A stretch of 64,000 nucleotides of DNA from CBDHDJ01 sp965261645 (GTDB lineage: Bacteria; Pseudomonadota; Alphaproteobacteria; SHVV01): NCBI GenBank assembly GCA_965261645.1, contig CBDHDJ010000001.1, forward strand, positions 290,277-354,276, in the 5' to 3' direction. The notes below the pieces were generated by a model. It was not told where the DNA came from. It saw only the letters and a program-made list of their open reading frames with translations, and made no database searches. Positions 57,361 to 64,000 of the stretch are shown here, piece after piece (within the stretch, counting starts at the first letter, position 1; every line of letters starts with the position of its first letter). The translations under genes and the position numbers were made by a program.

Positions 57361-59329
57361 ATGGCGATGCGCGACGAGGATTTCGGGACGGCGCTGACGC
57401 TGACCGAGGGGGACGAGGCGATCTGGTCGCCCCCCATGTCGGCGCCGACGAGCGAGCCGCGCGACTGGCAGTCTCTGTGCGAACAGGAGCGGGCGCGGGC
57501 GGAAGCAGCGGAAGCGCGCGCGGAAGAGTTGCGCTGGGCGGAAGTCGCCGCCCGCAGCGATGGGAGTGCGTGGAAGTCGCGGTTCAAGGCCTGCCGGCAG
57601 AGGCTGAGCGAGGCCGAGCAGGAGACCGGGGACCTCCGCCGCGCGGCCAAGGACGTGCCGTCCTTGCAGGCCGAAGTGGCGCACTTGCAGGAGTTGCTCT
57701 CCGAAGCCCGCAGCGGGTCGAGCGAGTTCTGCACGATCGAAGCGCTGCGCGACGAGGTCGCGCGGCTGCACAAGGCCCTGGCGTCGAAAGGCCGGAAGGA
57801 CGCGACCGGGCCACTGTCGAGGGAGAATGCCCGACTCCGCAAGGCCCTGGAGCGGTCGCAGGGACAGAAGGACGAGGTCGTGGCGTTGCGCGGAGAGGTC
57901 TCGGCGCTGCGCAAGTCGGAGCGGGCCGCGCAGTCGGTGCGGTCGAAGGAGAGCATCCGGCTGGGCAAGGCGCTGGAACGGACGCAGAAGCAGAAGGACA
58001 CGATCAAGGCGCTGCGCGGGGAAGTCGATTCCCTGACCCGCGAGACCCGTCAGCAGAACCGGGAGAACGGCCGGCTGCGCCGCGAGCTGGAGTGGTTGCA
58101 GCGCATCAAGGCGACGGCACGTGGGCTGTCCGACGAGGTCGAGCTGCTGCGCGCGGAGCTGGCGGAATACCACGACCAGATGAACTTCATCGATTGGCAG
58201 GACAGGCGCATCACCGATTTGCAAATTGCCCTGGATACGTCGGCCTTCAAGACCGAGCGGCTGGAGGCCGAGCTTGCCGAACGTCCCCTGCTGCCGGCGG
58301 CCTTGAAGAGATTGCGCAAGCAGGAGAAGACCATCGAGTCCCTGCAAACCCGCAACGAGAGGCTGGAAGAGGAGTTGGCCAAGCTGCGCTCGAGCCGGGC
58401 CGTCCTGTCGAAGGCGGTCTTCGGGAGCAGGAGCGAGCGGCAGAAGAAGCCGGGCACGGGACGCAAGCGCGGCCAGCAACGCGGCGCGCCCGGCCACGGT
58501 CGCACCCCGCGGCCCGGGCTTCCGGAGAAGACCGAACGGCGCAACCCACCGAAGGATGCGCGGATCTGTTCCTGTTGCGGCAAGCCCTATGTCGCCAACG
58601 GCGAGCGTGTGACGACGCTGATCGAGATCGCGGTCAAGGCCCACATCCGCAGGATCGAGCGGACGCGCTGGCGCCGGGGTTGCGACTGCGCGTCGTCGCC
58701 CCTGGAAGCGATTGCGCCGCCGGTGCCGCGGCTGTTCCCCGGAACGCTCTTCGGAACCAGCTTCTGGGCACGGTTTTTGTTCGAGCACTGTGCGTGCCTG
58801 CGCCCGCTGTGCCGGGTCGCGGCGTGGTACGCGGACCAGGGGCTGGCGGTCTCGCCGGGCACGCTGGCCAACAGCCTGAAGCGCTTCGTGCCGCTGTTCG
58901 ACCCGGTCTACCAGGCGATTCTCGCGCACCAGAACCGGACGACGGTGCGCCATGCCGACGAGACCGGCTGGGAGCGCCAGGCTAACTGGCGGAAAGTAGC
59001 CGGTGTGAGTCCGGCGGGAAGAAGGAGTAACCAACCACTTCCACCCCGAGTCATGGGCCGGCATTCGCGAGGATGCAGGTTAAGCGTTGACAGGGGCGCG
59101 TATGGGCGAGGGCGATTGAGCTACGAAAAGTCTGAGAATCAGGGTGCCGAGGCTTTCCAGTATGTCGAAGGCAACACCGCTTCCACCGCCATGGTAAGGG
59201 GGAAGTGGACCCTGCGGAGTCGAAGAACCCAACCGCACGTACGTAGGCTTTCACGCCGGGACCTGGGAGGTCTCCATGTCATCCCGCGGTCGTAGCGGGA
59301 TCGCAAAGGAAAGGAGGAATCCGTAACCG

Positions 59330-60805
59330 ATGACGAACGGCATGGAGAAGTCAGACTCGGGAGTAGTAGCGATGAAGTCGGCGAACAAAGGGAGGCCTGT
59401 TCCGGCGGAGCCGATGGAGCGAAGGACCGAGCCCAAGGGGAATCTGGAAAGCCAAAGCATGCGCCGGACGCAGGACCGGGAAAGCGTGTCACAAGCGGCC
59501 GACCGGATACGGCAGTTTGTACAACGGGAGCCACGGGAGCGTCTGACGGCGCTTCTCCACCACGTTACGGTCGATGCGCTGCGCTGGGCGTTCTTCGCGT
59601 TGAAGAAGGACGCGGCGGCAGGTGCGGATGGCATGACGTGGGGGATGTACGAGGGAGGGTTGGAAGGCCGGTTGGCCGCCCTGCACGACCGCGTGCACTC
59701 GGGAGCGTACCGGGCGACGCCATCACGGCGGGTGAACATCCCGAAGCCGGATGGCGGCACACGACCGCTCGGCGTCGCGGCCATAGAGGACAAGATTGTC
59801 CAGAAGGCGGTGGCGGAGATTATCCTGACGCCAATTTACGAGGCGGAGTTCCTGGGGTTTAGCTATGGGTTCCGGCCCGGGTGTGGGGCGCACGACGCGC
59901 TTGATGCGCTCGCGGTCGGGATTGAACGGCGTAAGATCAACTGGATAGCTGACGCAGATATCCGCGGATTTTTCGACCATGTCTCGCGGGACTGGTTGGT
60001 CCGGTTCCTCGAACATCGCATCGGAGACAAGCGGGTCATCAGGCTGATATCCAAGTGGTTGCACGTCGGCGTCATGGAAAATGGCGAGTGGCGGGACAAC
60101 ATGCGGGGGACTCCCCAGGGTTCGGTGATTTCGCCGATCCTGGCCAACATCTACCTACATTACGTTCTCGATCTCTGGTTCCAGAAGAAGTGGCGCAGCC
60201 ACGAGGTCAAAGGCGACACAATCATCGTGCGGTACGCCGATGATTTCGTGGTGGGTTTCCAGCACAAGCAAGACGCGGAGCGATTTCTGCGTGACCTGAA
60301 GGAGCGGCTTGGACGTTTTGAACTGGAACTGAACCCTGACAAGACCCGGCTCATCGAGTTCGGGCGGTTCGCAACTGAGAACCGTCAGCGGCGAGGGTTG
60401 GGCAAACCGGAGACGCTCGACTTTCTGGGCTTCACGCACTACTGCGCGAAGGACAGGAAGGGGCGGTTCCAGTTGGGGCGCAAGCCGGTCTCGAAGCGGA
60501 TGGCGCGCACCCTGAAGCGAATAAAGGAGGAGCTTCGCAGGCGGATGCACGACGGCGTAAACCAGACCGCGCGGTGGCTGGGACAGGTACTTGATGGATG
60601 GCTGAACTACTTTGCCGTTCCAACCAGCTACCGATATCTGGGGCGTTTCGTGCAACGACTGAAAGTACTGTGGCTCAGGACTCTGCGCCGCAGATCGCAG
60701 AAGGACCGCTACAGCGGGGACCGTATGGAGCGACTGACAGCGAAATACTGGCCCACGCTGGAAATCCGACACCCGTGGCCGAGCCAACGATTTGCCGTCA
60801 ATTGA
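59330..60805 (+). CDS. ltrA: group II intron reverse transcriptase/maturase 1
   Basis: 491 residues. RT domains: ADGMTWGMYEGGLEGRLAAL, TRPLGVAAIEDKIVQKAVAE, GFSYGFRPGCGAHDALDAL, MRGTPQGSVISPILANIYLH, and YADD at 302-305. The maturase X domain follows with LDFLGFTHYCAKDRKGRFQL and WLGQVLDGWLNYFAVPTSYR. No HNH endonuclease domain is seen at the C-terminus (it ends QRFAVN), so retrohoming would use the replication fork. Intact, likely active. About 80-85% similar by eye to maturase 2. Confidence 0.95.
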   Translation: MTNGMEKSDSGVVAMKSANKGRPVPAEPMERRTEPKGNLESQSMRRTQDRESVSQAADRIRQFVQREPRERLTALLHHVTVDALRWAFFALKKDAAAGADGMTWGMYEGGLEGRLAALHDRVHSGAYRATPSRRVNIPKPDGGTRPLGVAAIEDKIVQKAVAEIILTPIYEAEFLGFSYGFRPGCGAHDALDALAVGIERRKINWIADADIRGFFDHVSRDWLVRFLEHRIGDKRVIRLISKWLHVGVMENGEWRDNMRGTPQGSVISPILANIYLHYVLDLWFQKKWRSHEVKGDTIIVRYADDFVVGFQHKQDAERFLRDLKERLGRFELELNPDKTRLIEFGRFATENRQRRGLGKPETLDFLGFTHYCAKDRKGRFQLGRKPVSKRMARTLKRIKEELRRRMHDGVNQTARWLGQVLDGWLNYFAVPTSYRYLGRFVQRLKVLWLRTLRRRSQKDRYSGDRMERLTAKYWPTLEIRHPWPSQRFAVN

Positions 60806-60815
60806 CCTGAGGGAG

Positions 60816-60847
60816 GAGCCGTGTGCATCAACGTGCCTGCACGGATC
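60816..60847 (+). ncRNA. intron 1 domain V
   Basis: 32-nt hairpin starting GAGCCGTGTG and ending CACGGATC with the catalytic AGC triad near its base. It follows the maturase stop by 10 nt. Confidence 0.85.
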
Positions 60848-61006
60848 TGTGCGGGGGGAGCGGGGCAACCCGCTTCCCTACCGCGATCGGGTACAGGAGT
60901 TCCGCGACAACGGCCGGTCGAGCCGCGCCTGGCTGTGGACTTCGGTCAGCAAGGACGCGGTTTACTATCGCGGTAGGGACGCTGGTTGCCCAGCGCCCCC
61001 CGCACA

Positions 61007-61038
61007 GATCCGGACAGGCCCGCTAGGGCATCCGGCTC
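61007..61038 (-). ncRNA. intron 2 domain V
   Basis: 32-nt hairpin, GAGCCGGATG to TCCGGATC on the minus strand, with the AGC triad. It overlaps the end of the maturase 2 reading frame. Confidence 0.85.
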
Positions 61039-62534
61039 CTCCCTTGGGTTCCGCCCCGCATAGCGCTGACGGCAAATCGTTGGTCTGGCCACGGGTGTCG
61101 GATTTCCAGCCTGGGCCAATGGGTCTTAGTCAGTGCCGCAATATCGGCCCATGTCGTGCGGTCCTTCTGCGACCGTAGGCGTAGCGTGCGCAGCCACAGA
61201 CGCTTCAGGCGTGTAGCAAAACGGTCGAGGTATCGGTAGCTGTTCGGGACTGCGTAGTAGTTGAGCCATCCGTAGAGCACCTTCCCCAGCCATCTTGCCG
61301 TCGTCTTGGACTTGCAATGCATCCGCCTGCGTAGCGCCTCCTTAATCCGCTTCAGTGTCCGGCTCATCCGCCTCGCGACCGGTTTACGCCCCAACTGGAA
61401 TCTCCCTCGTCTGTCCTTCGCGCAGTAGTGCGTGAAGCCCAGAAAATCGAAGGTCTCCGGTCTTCCCTGCCCTCGTTGCCGACGGTCTTTCACGGCAAAC
61501 CGCCCGAACTCAATGAGCCGGGTCTTGTCGGGGTGTATGTCCAGTCCGAACCTTCCGAACCGCTCCTTTACGGCCTTCAGGAAGCGCTCCGCGTCCCGCT
61601 TGTGCTGAAAACCCACCACGAAATCATCGGCGTACCGCACGATGATTGCGTTGCCTTCGACTTCGTGGCTGCGCCACTTCTTCTGGAACCACAAGTCGAG
61701 GACATGGTGCAGGTAGATGTTCGCCAGAATCGGTGAAGCCACCGATCCTTGCGGCGTCCCCCGCAGGTTGTCCCGCCACTCTCCAGCCTCCATGACGCCG
61801 GCGTTCAACCACTTGATGATGAGCCTGATAACCCGCTTGTCCCCGATGCGATGCTCAAGAAACCGGACCAGCCAGCTTCTCGACACGTTGTCGAAGAACG
61901 CGCGGATGTCACAGTCCACCACCCAATTGATCTTGCGCCGCTTGATGCCGACCGCGAGGGCATCGAGCGCATCATGCGCTCCCCGCCCGGGCCGGAACCC
62001 GTAGCTGAACCCCAGGAACTCCGCCTCGTAAATCGGCGTCAGGATGATCTCCGCCACTGCCTTCTGGACGATCTTGTCCTCTATGGCCGTGACGCCGAGC
62101 GGTCGTGTGCCGCCATCCGGCTTCGGAATGTTCACCCGCCGTGATGGCGTCGCCCGGTACGCTCCCGAGTGCACGCGGTCGTGCAGGTCGGCCAGACGGC
62201 CTTCCAACCCTTCCTCGTACATCCGCCACGTCATGCCGTCCGCGCCTGCCGCAACGTCCTTCTTCAACGCGAAGAACGCCCAGCCCAGCGCAGCGACCGT
62301 GACATGGTGGAGGAGCGCCGTCAGACGCTCCCGTGGCTCCCGTTGTACAAATTGCCGTATCCGGTCGGCCGCCTGTGTCACGCTTTCCCGACTCTGTGTC
62401 CGGCGCGTGCTTTGGCCTTCCAGATTCCCCTTGGGCTCGGTCCTTGGCTCCATCGGCTCCGCCGGAACTGCCGTCCCTTTGTTCGCCGACTTCACGGCTA
62501 CTATGACCGAGTCTGACTTCTCCATGCCGTTCAT
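61023..62534 (-). CDS. ltrA: group II intron reverse transcriptase/maturase 2
   Basis: 503 residues with the same layout as maturase 1: ADGMTWRMYEEGLEGRLADL, GFSYGFRPGRGAHDALDAL, LRGTPQGSVASPILANIYLH, YADDFVVGF and the X domain FDFLGFTHYCAKDRRGRFQL. The frame does not stop after QRFAVS as in intron 1 but adds SAMRGGTQGRSRMP and ends inside domain V at 61023-61025, which is unusual. Otherwise intact. Differences from maturase 1 are spread throughout, so intron 2 is a related intron, not a recent inverted duplicate. Confidence 0.95.
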   Translation of the reverse strand: MNGMEKSDSVIVAVKSANKGTAVPAEPMEPRTEPKGNLEGQSTRRTQSRESVTQAADRIRQFVQREPRERLTALLHHVTVAALGWAFFALKKDVAAGADGMTWRMYEEGLEGRLADLHDRVHSGAYRATPSRRVNIPKPDGGTRPLGVTAIEDKIVQKAVAEIILTPIYEAEFLGFSYGFRPGRGAHDALDALAVGIKRRKINWVVDCDIRAFFDNVSRSWLVRFLEHRIGDKRVIRLIIKWLNAGVMEAGEWRDNLRGTPQGSVASPILANIYLHHVLDLWFQKKWRSHEVEGNAIIVRYADDFVVGFQHKRDAERFLKAVKERFGRFGLDIHPDKTRLIEFGRFAVKDRRQRGQGRPETFDFLGFTHYCAKDRRGRFQLGRKPVARRMSRTLKRIKEALRRRMHCKSKTTARWLGKVLYGWLNYYAVPNSYRYLDRFATRLKRLWLRTLRLRSQKDRTTWADIAALTKTHWPRLEIRHPWPDQRFAVSAMRGGTQGRSRMP

Positions 62535-63637
62535 CTTCGGTTACGGATTCCTCCTTTCCTTAGCGATCCCGCCACGACAGCGGGATGGCATGGAGACCTC
62601 CCAGGTCCCGGTGCAGTGCGTACGTACGTGCATGGGTTCTTAGACACCGCGGGATTCTGTCCCCCCTCGCCATATCGGTGGGCCAGATGCTGCCTTCGGC
62701 CTATGAAAAAGCCTCGGCATCCCGGATGAGTCTCTTTCGGTGCTCAATAGCCCTGCCCGCACGCGCCCCTGTCAACGCTTAACCCCCAACCTCGCGGATG
62801 GCGGCCCATGACTCGGGGTGGAAGTGATGGCTTGTCTTCTCCTTCCCACCGGACTTTCACCGGCTGCACTGGCACCAGTTAGCCTGGCGCTCTCCATATC
62901 GACCCCTCGCGCAGCGCCGAGGTCGCGAAGGCCCTGTTCGCCGACACCGCCTGCACCGTCTTCGTGGTCTGCGACCGCTACAGCGCCTACAGAGCGCTGG
63001 CGCGCGAACTCGCCGGCAAGGTCATCCTCTGCTGGTGCTGGGCTCACCAGCGGCGCGACTTCATCGAGGGCGCGGCCGGCCAGGACGCGCTGACGGAATG
63101 GTGCGAGGGATGGATCGAGCGGATCGCGGCGATCTACCGGCTGAACGACGAACGGTTGAAGCATTACGACCCCGCTCTCGAACGCCAGACACCGGCCTTC
63201 GACGCAGCGCAACGCAAACTCGGGAAGGCGGTCAAGCGCCTGTTCGCGAACGCCGAGGCGGAACTGGCCGGCCTGCCGGACAAGGACCGTCGGGCAAAGC
63301 CCTTGCGCTCGCTGCTCAACCACCGCGAAGGGTTGTGCGTCTTCGCGGACCATCCCCAGGTTCCGATGGACAACAATGCCGGGGAGCGGGCGCTCCGCGG
63401 GCCGGTCATCGGGCGCCGATTGAGCTTCGGTTCCAACAGCGAGGACGGCGCGAAGTTCACCGCGATCATGTACTCCGTCATCGGCACGCTCTCGATGAAC
63501 GGTGTCGACGTGCTGCGCTGGCTGGAGGCATGGTTGAAGGCCTGCGCGAAGAATGGCGGCAAACCGCCGGACGACCTGTCCCCGTGGCTGCCCTGGACGA
63601 TGAGCGAGGAGCGCAGGCGCAAGTTCTCGGCGCAGGA

Positions 63638-64000
63638 ATGACCGGCACGATCGAGTGCCGGTACTACGGCCGCAACTTCACCGCCGACGAGATGGCGCTG
63701 ATGCGCGCCCTGATCGCCGCCGATCCGCCGCCCACCCGGGCCGCCCTGTCCAGAGAGTTCTGCCGGCGCGTCGGCTGGCTCAAGCCCGATGGCGACCTCA
63801 AGGACATGATGGCTAAGGTGACCATGCTGGCCATGCACCGCGACGGTGTGATCGTTCTGCCGCCGCCGAAGGGACGGCAGGGCCGGCCCAAGCCCATCTT
63901 CTTCGGGCCTGACACCGAGCCGCCGCTGTTCCCGGCCCCGACCGCCCTCGACGAGGTTCGCCCGCTCGACTTCCGCACCGTCGTGCGCGGCACCCGCGAA
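63638..64000 (+). CDS. DUF4338 (DruA-like) protein, N-terminal part
   Basis: 121 codons visible, continuing off the right edge. It starts MTGTIECRYYGRNFTADEMA, then LMRALIAADPPPTRAALSRE, FCRRVGWLKPDGDLKDMMAK and LPPPKGRQGRPKPIFFGP. I recognise this as the N-terminus of DUF4338, the family that includes DruA of the Druantia anti-phage system and that also occurs beside IS66-type transposases. The ATG overlaps the tnpC stop (ATGA), so the two are translationally coupled when tnpC is translated. Function in this setting is unknown. The identification is from memory of the family and has not been searched. Confidence 0.75.
   Translation, partial: MTGTIECRYYGRNFTADEMALMRALIAADPPPTRAALSREFCRRVGWLKPDGDLKDMMAKVTMLAMHRDGVIVLPPPKGRQGRPKPIFFGPDTEPPLFPAPTALDEVRPLDFRTVVRGTRE

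Larger units (their letters stand above)
58972..60887 (+). ncRNA. group II intron 1 (sense orientation)
   Basis: 1916 nt. The 5' end GAGCGCCAGGCTAACTGG follows exon TGG; the 3' end CTACCGCGAT precedes exon CGGGTA. It encodes a maturase at 59330-60805 and has a 32-nt domain V and a following domain VI. Boundaries are set by restoration of the tnpC frame and by identity of both ends with intron 2. Confidence 0.9.
60967..62892 (-). ncRNA. group II intron 2 (antisense to tnpC)
   Basis: 1926 nt on the minus strand. Its 5' end (complement of 62892) reads GAGCGCCAGGCTAACTGG and its 3' end (complement of 60967) CTACCGCGAT, as in intron 1. Inserted 79 bp downstream of intron 1, tail to tail. Confidence 0.9.
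57361..63641 (+). pseudogene. tnpC: IS66-type transposase TnpC, interrupted by two group II introns
   Basis: Exons 57361-58971, 60888-60966 and 62893-63641 sum to 2439 nt, exactly 813 codons. The join reads HADETGW|RVQEFRDNGRSS across intron 1 and KDAVYF|HIDPSRSAEV across intron 2, both standard IS66 sequence. Residues 30-350 are a long coiled coil (LRGEVSALRKSERAAQ, RQQNRENGRLRRELEWLQRI); then RSERQKKPGTGRKRGQQRGA, a zinc-finger-like CSCCG, and the DDE core with DET at 533-535, VVCDRYSAYRAL and DNNAGERALRGPVIGRR. At 812 residues it is much longer than typical TnpC (about 510-550), the extra length being coiled coil. Intron 2 lies antisense to tnpC and cannot be spliced from its mRNA, so the gene is inactive as it stands. 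Confidence 0.88.

Noticed and set aside
57217..59064. 615-codon minus-strand frame
   Set aside because: Antisense to tnpC, with Leu/Arg/Gln bias copied from the coiled-coil codons.

Overview
This window comes from a high-GC alphaproteobacterium; I would not go below class. The evidence is an imuA-imuB-dnaE2 mutagenesis cassette preceded by a perfect GTTC-N7-GTTC site (the alphaproteobacterial LexA box), a fabD-fabG pair, and a ParB-like/HATPase/DUF2958/RadC block of the sort carried by alphaproteobacterial plasmids and integrative elements. What dominates the window is insertion sequences: more than half of the 64 kb is mobile DNA, much of it nested, and many host genes are cut by elements or carry single-base frameshifts.

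Layout. 0-5.9 kb holds fabG (cut by the window edge) and fabD, a frameshifted class III cyclase-like gene, a pentapeptide-repeat gene, and the remains of a phd-hsdM restriction-modification operon. 5.9-10 kb is an IS pile (IS630-A copy 1, an ISKra4 fragment, IS6 copy A, IS3 copy 1). 10-16.1 kb is an SOS module: a truncated yedK, then dnaE2, imuB and imuA with the LexA box. 16.4-22.5 kb is again mobile: a 1.44-kb DDE element here called ISX, a broken sigma factor gene, and IS630-B split by IS256 with IS5 abutting it. 23-29.9 kb is the plasmid/ICE-like backbone, with tight ATGA stop-start overlaps. 30-36.5 kb contains IS6 copy B split by ISX, small hypothetical genes, transposase fragments, a methyltransferase fragment, an SDR dehydrogenase and an IS1380. 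36.8-45.2 kb has two EamA transporter paralogues separated by a three-element nest (IS630-B and ISX inside IS3); a tRNA-Gln-like relic and a ~135-bp direct repeat lie beside the first. 45.3-53.4 kb has three IS630-A copies, one carrying an IS1380 transposon with a TPR cargo gene. 53.4-57.2 kb has an IS1595, a truncated outer-membrane protein gene, and a multihaem cytochrome c gene cut by ISX. 57.2-64 kb is an unusually long IS66-type tnpC interrupted by two group II introns in opposite orientations, with a DUF4338 (DruA-like) gene overlapping its stop codon and running off the window.

The most notable structures are: (1) the paired introns in tnpC, whose conceptual removal restores exactly 813 codons; (2) a 2,758-bp IS1380-type transposon with terminal repeats and a 5-bp target duplication that carries a divergent TPR gene; (3) the tnpC-DUF4338 coupling; and (4) element nests with readable target duplications that give the order of insertion. 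At least seven otherwise recognisable reading frames need one single-base indel to be whole, mostly at homopolymers, so either assembly error or recent decay must be considered. Element labels (IS630-A, IS630-B, ISX, IS1380-A, IS1380-B) are local names, not database names.
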